Of a stretch of DNA of 64,000 bases, positions 51,216-58,573 are shown piece after piece; positions within the stretch are counted from its first letter, which is position 1; each line of letters starts with the position of its first letter. The position numbers were made by a program, and so were the translations under genes. The notes under the pieces are model-generated. The model made no database searches. It was not told where the DNA came from and saw only the letters and a list, made by a program, of their open reading frames with translations. Source of the stretch: Amycolatopsis palatopharyngis (GTDB lineage: Bacteria > Actinomycetota > Actinomycetes > Mycobacteriales > Pseudonocardiaceae); contig NZ_PQHZ01000009.1 of assembly GCF_003385185.1 (NCBI RefSeq), forward strand, positions 1 to 64,000, written 5' to 3'.

Positions 51216-51926
51216 ATGACTCGGGCCCCAGAGCAGGTGAACGAGCCTGCCAAGTCCGGCCTGCTCGGTCTGCGTAAGCGCGCTGCCGAGGTCGGCAAGG
51301 CGGGAGCCGAGGTGACCGCCCACGCCGCGCAGGTCGCTGAGCACAAGCTCGCCGAGAGCAGCGATACCGCGCGCAAGTCCAGCCGGCGCACGCGGAAGAA
51401 GCTCGCGAAGAAGTCGAAGCAGACCCGCAAGGAACTCGCTCGTAGCGCCAAGCAGGCCCAGCAGGTGGCCGCCGAACGCCGCGAGGAACTGCGCAAGCCC
51501 GGCCGTAAGGCGAAGAAGGCGGCAATTCAGGCGGCCAAGTCCGCTGGACACTCCAAGCGCAGGGCGAAGAAGGACTTCAAGCACGCGAAGAAGGACTTCA
51601 AGACCGCGATGTCCGAGGCGAAGGTGGCCGCGAGGGGCGAGAAGAAGAGCCGCAAGTGGCCGTGGCTGCTGGGCCTCGGCGCGCTCGCCGCCGCAGTGGC
51701 CTACGCCGCCCGGCCGAAGCCGGCCCCGCCGATCGCGCCCGCGCCGCCGCGTACGACGCCGCCTGCGCAGAGCAATCCGACGGCATCGAAGGTGTCCGGG
51801 TCCTTGGACACTGCCGGTACGGCTAAGCCCGCTCCGACGAAGCCGGTGGCGAAGCCGAAGCCCGAGCAGAGCAAGGGCAACGGTCAGCAGGCGCCGAGCC
51901 CGACGACCACCGAGAAGAAGAACTGA
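51216..51926 (+). CDS. Lys/Ala-rich membrane protein in CwsA position
   Basis: 236 residues. A highly basic, helical N-terminal part (about 30-150) has histone H1-like runs such as SSRRTRKKLAKKSKQTRK. One helix (WPWLLGLGALAAAVAYAA) and a Pro/Thr-rich tail follow. The layout and the place next to ppiA resemble CwsA, the CrgA- and Wag31-binding wall protein, but sequence similarity is weak, so the name is not given. Nucleoid binding is an alternative. The start is ATG 51216 after GAGGTG; GTG 51207 is possible. Confidence 0.65.
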   Translation: MTRAPEQVNEPAKSGLLGLRKRAAEVGKAGAEVTAHAAQVAEHKLAESSDTARKSSRRTRKKLAKKSKQTRKELARSAKQAQQVAAERREELRKPGRKAKKAAIQAAKSAGHSKRRAKKDFKHAKKDFKTAMSEAKVAARGEKKSRKWPWLLGLGALAAAVAYAARPKPAPPIAPAPPRTTPPAQSNPTASKVSGSLDTAGTAKPAPTKPVAKPKPEQSKGNGQQAPSPTTTEKKN

Positions 51927-51936
51927 CCCAGAAAAC

Positions 51937-51974
51937 ACCGAGGGCCGGGGCGAACGTTCGCCCCGGCCCTCGGT
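51937..51974. terminator. 38-bp perfect palindrome between convergent genes
   Basis: ACCGAGGGCCGGGGCGAAC and its complement meet at 51955/51956 with no mismatch. It sits 11 bp after one stop and 14 bp before the opposing stop, so it serves as a bidirectional terminator. The plus-strand side is followed by CTTG, not a T-run. Confidence 0.8.
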
Positions 51975-51987
51975 CTTGCTACGACAA

Positions 51988-52440
51988 TCAGGCAGTCGCG
52001 GCGTGCTTGTCGATCAGGTTGCCCAGCCGCGGCAGTGCCTCCTCGACGTTCTTCTTACCCTGCGGGCGCAGCTTGCTGTAGACCTTCTTGATGCTGTCCC
52101 TGCTGCTCTGCTCCGCGCGGGAGTCGGTGACGTTCAGCAGCGCGTCGGCGGCCTCGCTGGAACGGCCGGACAGGTAGGCGCCGAAGTCGTTGCCGCCGGA
52201 GGCCTTGAAGTCGGCGTAGAACGGCTCGAGGGCGGCGGTGAAGTCGTCGAGCAGGCTGTCGACGGCGGAGCCGATGATGCCCGGCTTGATCTTCTTCACG
52301 GCGGCGTGGCCGGTCTTCACGACGGCGCCGGAGACGCCGCCCTTCTCCGAGACCTCTTCGTCGACCAGGGTCTGCAGGTCGGTCACGACGGCCGGACGCC
52401 TGCTGGAGTCGAGCAGGATTTCCTTGAGGGTTTCAGCCAC
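51988..52440 (-). CDS. Conserved actinobacterial hypothetical protein
   Basis: 150 residues, mainly helical, with a conserved feel: MAETLKEILLDSS, DLQTLVDEEVSEKGGVSG and GIIGSAVDSLLDDF. I recall similar DUF6918-like proteins in Streptomyces and Mycobacterium, with no known function. No signal peptide or membrane segment. GTG start at 52440 with AAAGGA some 12 nt upstream. It is a single-gene transcript ended by the large palindrome. Confidence 0.75.
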   Translation of the reverse strand: MAETLKEILLDSSRRPAVVTDLQTLVDEEVSEKGGVSGAVVKTGHAAVKKIKPGIIGSAVDSLLDDFTAALEPFYADFKASGGNDFGAYLSGRSSEAADALLNVTDSRAEQSSRDSIKKVYSKLRPQGKKNVEEALPRLGNLIDKHAATA

Positions 52441-52625
52441 GGATTCGTATCCTTTTTACGTAGAGATCGACGGTGCGGTGTGTTCGCGGGGGTCGTGCGC
52501 TGATCCGTGTGGCCCTGCGTTCTCGGCCACCGAACGTCGCGCTGGTCCTCGACGCCTGCGCGTGCGGCACAGGGTAGTACAAGATCAACTTGCCCCTGAC
52601 GCAGCTACTCCTTGAGCCCGCCCGG

Positions 52626-53168
52626 TCAGATCTGGAGTGCGGAAATGGCCTTTTCGGCGACCCTGCGAGCCTTCACGCTCTGTAACTGGTTGGTACGGAC
52701 GATAACCGCTGACCCGTCCTTCGCGACCGCGTAGACGGCGCCTTCCTCCAGCTTCTGGTAGCCGCCGTTCCAGCCGGTCGGCTGGCTTGCCGGGTTGGAC
52801 GTGTCGACCGGAGCGGCCTCGTCCACCAGCCCGGTCGCTACCTCGGTATCGCCGACGTAGACGTGCACGGACAGTTGCTGAGAACCGTCGGGACGGTAAA
52901 AGAAGCAGGCGGGATGCGGCTTGTCAGTGGAGGTGCTGATCTTCGAGACGCGCTGCCCGTTCGCCTCCTCGACGAACTCCTCCGTGAGGTATGGACAGGG
53001 GCCGTCGGCCACGGGCTCCGGCGAAGGAGGTAGCGCCGGAGCCTGCGCTCCACTCGAAGGAGTGATCTGTGTGGACGGCGCGGGGTTGCCCTTAGCGGCG
53101 TCGTCGGACTGACCACAGGCGGCCAGCAGGCCTGCCGTGACCACGGTGATGAGAACCAGTCGTCGCAT
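52626..53168 (-). CDS. DUF2020-type lipoprotein
   Basis: 180 residues. A signal peptide with lipobox LLAAC gives a lipid-anchored protein, then a Pro/Ser linker and a domain with CPYLTEEFVEEANGQRV, ACFFYRPDG and VAKDGSAVIVRTNQLQSVKARRVAEKAI, matching the DUF2020 pattern of actinobacterial lipoproteins as I recall it. The role is unknown. I choose ATG 53168 (MRRLVLITV) over the upstream start at 53183. Two Cys in the domain may form a disulfide. Confidence 0.8.
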   Translation of the reverse strand: MRRLVLITVVTAGLLAACGQSDDAAKGNPAPSTQITPSSGAQAPALPPSPEPVADGPCPYLTEEFVEEANGQRVSKISTSTDKPHPACFFYRPDGSQQLSVHVYVGDTEVATGLVDEAAPVDTSNPASQPTGWNGGYQKLEEGAVYAVAKDGSAVIVRTNQLQSVKARRVAEKAISALQI

Positions 53169-53316
53169 AACGCGCACAGTCAACCAGACCTTGTGTGCCT
53201 GGCCCTCGACTGTTGGCGAAAGTCTGCCGAACCCTTTCCGACTAACGACGGTTGCTGGGTGTACGGCATTCTGAGCACTCTGAGGAGAACACGCTCAGTG
53301 ATGGTTCGGAGGCTGT

Positions 53317-54582
53317 ATGTTAACTCGTCGTGCCCTGATCGCCGTGGCGGCGATCGCCGGGGGCGCGTTGCTGGCGGCGGCCACGTCGCCGGTCACCGCG
53401 CAACCGCAGACCGAGACTGTGCCGGAACGAGGGGTCTACACGGTGCTCGACGCGGAGGATGCGGCGGAGAGAACCACAGTGGCCGGGTCCGGGGTCGACG
53501 TGCTCGGAAGCCGCGACGGTGAGCTGACGGTCGTCGCCTCGCCGGCACAAGCCCGAAGCCTCCGAGCGGGCGGCTTCTCCCTTGAACAGGTCGGCGACTT
53601 CGACGCGATGCTGGCCGACCGCAGCGGTGGCCGGTCTGCCCAAGGCGTCGACGAGTTCCCCGCCGGTGACGAGAACTACCACACCTATGCGGAACTGACG
53701 GAGGAGTTGAAGGCCACCGAGCGCGATCACGCGGACCTGGCGACGCTGTCCAGCGTGGGCCGTTCACACGAGGACCGCGAGCTCCACCTGATCAAGATCA
53801 GCGACAACCCGGACATCGACGAGGACGAGCCCGAGGTGCTGTTCACCTGTAACCAGCATGCGCGGGAACACCTCACCACAGAGATGTGTCTGCACATCGT
53901 GCAGCGGTTCACCGATGGCTATGCCGAAGACGCGGCGATCAAGAAGTTGGTCGACACCAGGGAGATTCTGGTGGTCCCCACCGTCAACCCGGACGGAGCC
54001 GAGTACGACATCTCCGAAGGCCAGTACCAGGGCTGGCGGAAGAACCGGCAGAACGAGGGCACCGACCTCAACCGGAACTGGGGACACCAGTGGGGTTGCT
54101 GCGGCGGTTCGAGTGATCGGCCGAGCAGCGAGACCTATCGTGGGCCGTCAGCGTTCTCCGCACCTGAATCCAAGGCGTTGGCCGATTTCGTCGACTCCCG
54201 TGTGGTCGGTGAGAGCCAGCAGATCAAGGCGCATATCGACTTCCACACGTACTCCGAGTTGGTGCTGTGGCCTTATGGCTACACCGATGCGGACACCGGC
54301 CCCGGCATGACGAGTGCCGAGGCGCAGCGGTTTCAGGACGTCGGCAAGCAGCTGGCGCAGACCAACGGATACCAGCCGCAGCAGTCGAGCGACCTGTACA
54401 TCACCGATGGTTCGGTGAACGACTGGATGTGGGCCGAGCACAAGATTCTCAGCTTCACGTTCGAGATGTATCCGAGCGACGGAATCGGACTCGACGGCTT
54501 CTACCCCCCGGACGAGGTGATCCCGCGCGAGACCGCGCGCAACGACGAGGCAGTGGACACGCTGTTGCGGGCGGCAGGCTGA
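53317..54582 (+). CDS. Secreted M14 zinc carboxypeptidase
   Basis: 421 residues. A signal peptide ends near SPVTAQP and a propeptide of about 85 residues follows. The M14 domain has HxxE zinc ligands in NQHAREHLTTE, substrate Arg/Asn in GTDLNRNWGH, the third ligand His in AHIDFHTYSELVLWPYG and the catalytic Glu in LSFTFEMYP. It trims C-terminal residues from peptides outside the cell, like carboxypeptidase T. The start ATG at 53317 lacks a strong ribosome site. A hairpin follows. Confidence 0.93.
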   Translation: MLTRRALIAVAAIAGGALLAAATSPVTAQPQTETVPERGVYTVLDAEDAAERTTVAGSGVDVLGSRDGELTVVASPAQARSLRAGGFSLEQVGDFDAMLADRSGGRSAQGVDEFPAGDENYHTYAELTEELKATERDHADLATLSSVGRSHEDRELHLIKISDNPDIDEDEPEVLFTCNQHAREHLTTEMCLHIVQRFTDGYAEDAAIKKLVDTREILVVPTVNPDGAEYDISEGQYQGWRKNRQNEGTDLNRNWGHQWGCCGGSSDRPSSETYRGPSAFSAPESKALADFVDSRVVGESQQIKAHIDFHTYSELVLWPYGYTDADTGPGMTSAEAQRFQDVGKQLAQTNGYQPQQSSDLYITDGSVNDWMWAEHKILSFTFEMYPSDGIGLDGFYPPDEVIPRETARNDEAVDTLLRAAG

Positions 54583-54597
54583 CTCGTCGGTGGCGAC

Positions 54598-54628
54598 ACG
54601 GCCGGGCGATCCCTGCACGCCCGGCCGT
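54598..54628 (+). terminator. Terminator after carboxypeptidase gene
   Basis: ACGGCCGGGCG (54598-54608) pairs with CGCCCGGCCGT (54618-54628) around a 9-nt loop, followed by TGCC. Confidence 0.75.
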
Positions 54629-54670
54629 TGCCATCTGGCCGAAGGGTCCGAGCCCTGGCACAGTCGGTGC

Positions 54671-55069
54671 ATGCAGCAGCGGCGTTCGGTGGCGCGCTTG
54701 ATGGCCTTGGTGGTGGCGCTGGGGGCGCTCACCGTCGCGGTGTGGTGGGTGTGGCTGGGGCTGGACACCGAGCGTGAGTTCGATCAGGCGACGCAGACGA
54801 CCAGTGGTCCGTACGAGGCGCCGCAGGTGATCGCGTGTGCACTGAGCCTGGTCGTGCTGGCGGTGGCGGCGAGCTGGCTGCTTCCGGTGGTGCCGGTCGT
54901 GGTGACCATGACCGTGGCGTTCGTAGGGGCGTGGTCGGTCAACGCGGCCACCAAGGACGGCAGCGGACTGTGGGTCGTGGGCGCGGCGCTGCTGACGGTG
55001 GGCATGGCGGCGGGCGCGACGGTGATCGCCATGGGCACGAAGGCACTGCGCCGCAAGTACAAGCGCTGA
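54671..55069 (+). CDS. Small membrane protein
   Basis: 132 residues with four hydrophobic helices (LMALVVALGALTVAVWWVWLG, VIACALSLVVLAVAASWLL, VVVTMTVAFVGAWSV and LWVVGAALLTVGMAAGATVI) and a basic tail, RRKYKR. The start ATG 54671 (MQQRRSVARL) is the first with a positive-inside pattern; a longer frame from 54590 runs through the terminator. No known family. It precedes another membrane protein by 38 bp. Confidence 0.65.
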   Translation: MQQRRSVARLMALVVALGALTVAVWWVWLGLDTEREFDQATQTTSGPYEAPQVIACALSLVVLAVAASWLLPVVPVVVTMTVAFVGAWSVNAATKDGSGLWVVGAALLTVGMAAGATVIAMGTKALRRKYKR

Positions 55070-55107
55070 TTCCGGGTCCCGGCCCGACGAACGAAACGGT
55101 CCACGTC

Positions 55108-55746
55108 ATGAACCGAGCACACTTTGTCGGCGGCTACCGCGTCATCGGCGCGCTGTTGATCATCGCGGCGCTGGTGTACAACATCGCGGTCAAATGGGAC
55201 GAACCCGCATTCCAGCTGACGAACTTCTTCAGCTTCTTCACGGTGCTGAGCAACCTGTTCGCGGCGGTGGTATTACTGCTGGCGGCCCGAGTTCCGGTCG
55301 AGTCGCAGATCGTCGAAGTGCTGCGCGGGGCGACAGTCGTCTACATGGTCACAACGGGCCTGGTCTACGCGGCGTTGCTGGCCGACGCGAACGTGCAAGC
55401 GGTGCCGTTCAGCAACTGGGTCCTGCACCGGATCATGCCGCTGGTGATCGCCCTCGACTGGTTGCTGGTGCCGCCCCGCAAAAGGCTCGCGCTGCGTCGG
55501 ACGTCGCTGTGGCTGCTTTTCCCGCTGGTATATGTCACATACACGCTCGTCCGGGGCCTGTTCACCGACTGGTACCCGTACCCGTTTCTCAACCCGGACG
55601 AACCGGGCGGCTATGGGCAGGTGGCGGTGATGTCGCTGATGATCACGATGCTGTTCGTCGCGCTGACACTGGTGACCACCTGGTCCGCCAGACGTACGAC
55701 AGTGGGCCCGGTGGACAACGACCGGTTGGACGCCGAAGCCATCTGA
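55108..55746 (+). CDS. Pr6Pr family membrane protein
   Basis: 212 residues with six helices. FFSFFTVLSNLFAAVVLLL, the NWVLHRIMPLVIALDWLL segment and the YTLVRGLFTDWYPYPFLNP motif are hallmarks of the Pr6Pr (FAR-17a/AIG1-like) membrane family, for which lipid or fatty-acid ester hydrolysis is known only in eukaryotic relatives. ATG 55108. Likely co-transcribed with the preceding small membrane protein. Confidence 0.82.
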   Translation: MNRAHFVGGYRVIGALLIIAALVYNIAVKWDEPAFQLTNFFSFFTVLSNLFAAVVLLLAARVPVESQIVEVLRGATVVYMVTTGLVYAALLADANVQAVPFSNWVLHRIMPLVIALDWLLVPPRKRLALRRTSLWLLFPLVYVTYTLVRGLFTDWYPYPFLNPDEPGGYGQVAVMSLMITMLFVALTLVTTWSARRTTVGPVDNDRLDAEAI

Positions 55747-55786
55747 AAGTCCGATATAAACCGTTCAGCCCGGCCAGGCGCGAGGT

Positions 55787-56107
55787 TCAGACGGAGCCGG
55801 CGACATTGAAAAAGATCCACAGCGCTCCGACCACCAGGGCCGCGGCCCACACCCCCGTTATCACCCGGCTTCGAAAGCCCGCGGCAGCTGCACCGGCCGC
55901 GAACGGCAGGGCGAACAACACCAGCGCAGCGCTGGTCCAGAGCACTCCCTCGAGCGGCTCGGGTTCCGCACAACTGAGGAAGCACCCGGAGAACGACGCG
56001 ACGGCGCCCACCACGAGCACGAACACCGGGAACGCCACGACCACAGCCGTCAGCAATCCGATCAGAATCCCCAGCAGTGGCCTGCGCTGTCCCCCGGTGT
56101 CCGGCAC
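55787..56107 (-). CDS. Small membrane protein
   Basis: 106 residues with three helices (LLGILIGLLTAVVVAFPVFVL, LWTSAALVLFALPFAAGAAAA and ITGVWAAALVVGALWIFF) and two Cys in a short loop (SGCFLSCAEPEP). The start is placed at GTG 56107 because GGGGGAGG lies 8 nt upstream; ATG 56134 would place that site within the gene. No family recognised. Confidence 0.6.
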   Translation of the reverse strand: MPDTGGQRRPLLGILIGLLTAVVVAFPVFVLVVGAVASFSGCFLSCAEPEPLEGVLWTSAALVLFALPFAAGAAAAGFRSRVITGVWAAALVVGALWIFFNVAGSV

Positions 56108-56261
56108 GGCCACCACCTCCCCCGGGTGAATCATCGCAGGTGCTGCTCCGCGACTCCGAACTCAGCGCCGATCAGCAGGTCGACCTGCTGATCGAAGCCC
56201 AAAGTGGTTAATCATCGCGCCGCACTGTTTCGGACGCGCGCACAGTGGAATACGGCCTGCC

Positions 56262-56957
56262 ATGAGCGATTCGTCCGAGTTGGTCGTGACACTTGCCCGC
56301 GGCCGCCGTCACCGCTGTGGAGCAGCGCCTGGTCCTCGGGTGAACTCACCTCACCAGAAAATCGCCGAGCGCCCGCCCAGCAGGAGGGCGCGGCAGGGAG
56401 TGCCGCCACCGGCAGAAGAGCTGATGACACGTGTCGCCAACGGTGACGAGCAGGCCTTCGCTGCGCTCTACAACCACGGCGCCGGCCCGGTATTCGGCAT
56501 GATCAGCCGGATCCTGGCCGACAGGCCGCATGCTGAGGAAGTCACCCAAGAGGTGTGGCTGCAGGTGTGGCAAACCGCTGCCCGATACGACGCGAGCAAG
56601 GCCTCGGTGATGTCGTGGATCATGACGTTGGCGCACCGCCGCGCGGTCGATCGGGTCCGTTCGGTCCAGTCCTCGCGGAACCGGGAGCGCAGCGCCCTGT
56701 TCGAGAGCGTGCTCAACCGCCCTTTCGATGAAGTCACGGAATCCGCGGAGGCCGCCGAGGAGTGCCGCCGGGTCCGCCGCTCCCTCTTCGCACTGACAGA
56801 GCTGCAGCGTCAAGCGTTGCTCATGGCCTACTACCAGGGCCATACGTATCAGGAGATCGGACAGGCGTTGCATGTCGCGCTGCCAACGATCAAGTCCCGC
56901 ATCCGCGACGGGCTGATGCGACTTCGAGACTGCCTGGAAGTCACCCCGGATCGTTAG
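56262..56957 (+). CDS. ECF RNA polymerase sigma factor, SigK-like
   Basis: Up to 231 residues. Region 2 has LYNHGAGPVFGMISRIL and EEVTQEVWLQVWQTAARYD, and region 4 has LTELQRQALLMAYYQGHTYQEIGQAL with LPTIKSRIRDGLMRLRD. Both match SigK-type ECF factors. The first 50 residues from ATG 56262 are Arg/Pro-rich and may not be translated; GTG 56340 is an alternative. SigK genes are usually followed by the anti-sigma rskA, which is absent here. Confidence 0.88.
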   Translation: MSDSSELVVTLARGRRHRCGAAPGPRVNSPHQKIAERPPSRRARQGVPPPAEELMTRVANGDEQAFAALYNHGAGPVFGMISRILADRPHAEEVTQEVWLQVWQTAARYDASKASVMSWIMTLAHRRAVDRVRSVQSSRNRERSALFESVLNRPFDEVTESAEAAEECRRVRRSLFALTELQRQALLMAYYQGHTYQEIGQALHVALPTIKSRIRDGLMRLRDCLEVTPDR

Positions 56958-56987
56958 AACGACATTCTCGCCGTCAGAGGGCGCGAA

Positions 56988-57003
56988 CTAGATCAACATC
57001 TAG
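56988..57003. promoter_or_regulatory. Short inverted repeat between sigma factor and DUF2637 gene
   Basis: CTAGAT-CAAC-ATCTAG has 6-bp perfect arms and lies 30 bp after the sigma-factor stop and 134 bp before the DUF2637 start. It could be an operator for the accessory gene; the arms are short. Confidence 0.35.
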
Positions 57004-57136
57004 CGATGAAACCCCGGTCAAACACTGTGGGCCTAACGTGTCAGCATACGAACCGCGAAGTGCTGGTTGAAGGCCCTGAAATCACGGTTTGCCCAGTCGG
57101 CACGCGGCGGGTCGCAGCGGCGGGAGGTGCGCTGCG

Positions 57137-57823
57137 GTGAGCACCGCGACATCCCCGGTCCGGCGGGACCGCGCGCTGTGGGTGCAGTGCGCCTGTACCG
57201 CGCTCGTCGCGCTGGGCGCGGCCTACGCCTCCTACCGACACGGACGAGAGTTCGCTATGCGATTCGGCGCGGACGAAGCCACGGCCGCCATCTGGCCGTT
57301 GATCGTGGACGGCATCTTGACCACGGCCACAGTCGAGCTATGGAAGACGACCAACCCCGGCCGCTCCGCTGGTGGCGGTCGGTGGGCTGCCTGGCTGGCC
57401 TTCGTGTTCGGCGTCTGCCTCTCGCTCTGCGCGAACGTGGCGGCGGCTCCCGAGTTGAGCGTGTTCGCCGTCGCGGTGGCAGCGTGCCCGCCGTTGGCGC
57501 TCCTGCTTGCGGTCGAACTGCTCAACCGCGCGCTGAAGCGGCACCGCGCCGAGACCGCGAACGACACCATCACCGAGAACGGCGAGACACCCGAGATCGG
57601 GTACGAGACGGGGCGGGTGGTGCGTCTCGCGGTCGTCCCGGAGCAGTCGCGACCGACGGCCGACCCCACGGCAGAGCAACGGATGTGGGCGTACTACGTG
57701 ACCGAGCACTCCAAGGGACGCACGCCGACCGGCGCGGAGCTGGACCGGATCGCTGGGACAAACAACTACGGCCGAAAGGTACTGCAGCGGTGGCGGCAAT
57801 CCAGGCTCCTTCCACCCGGCTGA
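57137..57823 (+). CDS. DUF2637 membrane protein
   Basis: 228 residues. Four helices in the first half (TALVALGAAYASYRHG, AAIWPLIVDGILTTATVEL, WAAWLAFVFGVCLSLCANVAAA, VAVAACPPLALLLAVELL) match DUF2637, a family common on actinomycete integrative elements and plasmids. The C-terminus has a helix-turn-helix-like stretch, GRTPTGAELDRIAGTNNYGRK. The start is GTG 57137 with GGGAGG 9 nt upstream. Part of its 3' end is repeated at 60.3-60.4 kb beyond the restriction genes. Confidence 0.85.
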   Translation: MSTATSPVRRDRALWVQCACTALVALGAAYASYRHGREFAMRFGADEATAAIWPLIVDGILTTATVELWKTTNPGRSAGGGRWAAWLAFVFGVCLSLCANVAAAPELSVFAVAVAACPPLALLLAVELLNRALKRHRAETANDTITENGETPEIGYETGRVVRLAVVPEQSRPTADPTAEQRMWAYYVTEHSKGRTPTGAELDRIAGTNNYGRKVLQRWRQSRLLPPG

Positions 57824-57862
57824 GACCGCACCCCAGGGGGTGTGTCCCCGCCGAGGCCACAC

Positions 57863-58573
57863 CTAGGCGAGTCCTTTGATGTACGCGACCCGGCCCGCGA
57901 TCGCGGCCGTCAGGTTGCGTGTGGACACCTCTGTCATCGGTTCCTCGTAGATGCCGCCACCCTTGACTGTGCTAATAAGGCATGCAGCGTCATATAGGCG
58001 TTCGCGTACGAGGCGCTGGAAGAGGAGTTGATAACGGGTTGTGTAGGAGGAGTTGTCAAAGGCTGGGTCAGTTCGGTACAGCGACTTGCCCCGGTCGCGG
58101 ACCGGCTCCGTTGAACCGGGAGCACGTTCGAACACGAGGGCGAAGCCAAGCCATGGCTTGATCGCCCCCACAAGCCCGGCCTCGTAGGCACGCCACAGGT
58201 CAACAGCGTTACCGATCGCTTCCTCGGTCCGGTTGTTGAAGTTGTTGCCGAACGAGCCGACCTGAGACTTGCACTCGATGGCTGCTACCAAGGTGTCTTT
58301 GTAGGTCACCACGATGTCCCAGTTCTTCGCGCGCCTGTAGTAGCCAGGAAGCGAGATGATGCCGGTCTGTCGCACGGTGGCGCCGAGGTCAGCAAGCGGA
58401 GCGAACTCGCGCGCGATCAACTCTTGCAGGGGGTTGAGATGCAGTCCACCGGTCACCGACCCGCGGGCACCAGCGTCGACCTTCCCCGTTTCGATCTGCT
58501 TCTGTGTCTGAAGATCACGGCCCGTCCAGAATGCCTTGACCGCTGCGTTGTAGTCCTCGTAGCTCGCCGTCAC
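57863..58573 (-). CDS. PaeR7I/XhoI-like type II restriction endonuclease
   Basis: 236 residues. The PD-(D/E)xK site is D86 (KNWDIVVTYKD) and E100-C-K102 (AAIECKSQ). VGSFGNNFNNRTEEAIGNAVDLW right after it is characteristic of the PaeR7I/XhoI group, whose members cut CTCGAG. The recognition site here is inferred from the family. GTG start at 58573 overlaps the methylase stop as GTGA, so methylase is made first. The G+C content is visibly lower than in the flanking core genes. Confidence 0.88.
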   Translation of the reverse strand: MTASYEDYNAAVKAFWTGRDLQTQKQIETGKVDAGARGSVTGGLHLNPLQELIAREFAPLADLGATVRQTGIISLPGYYRRAKNWDIVVTYKDTLVAAIECKSQVGSFGNNFNNRTEEAIGNAVDLWRAYEAGLVGAIKPWLGFALVFERAPGSTEPVRDRGKSLYRTDPAFDNSSYTTRYQLLFQRLVRERLYDAACLISTVKGGGIYEEPMTEVSTRNLTAAIAGRVAYIKGLA

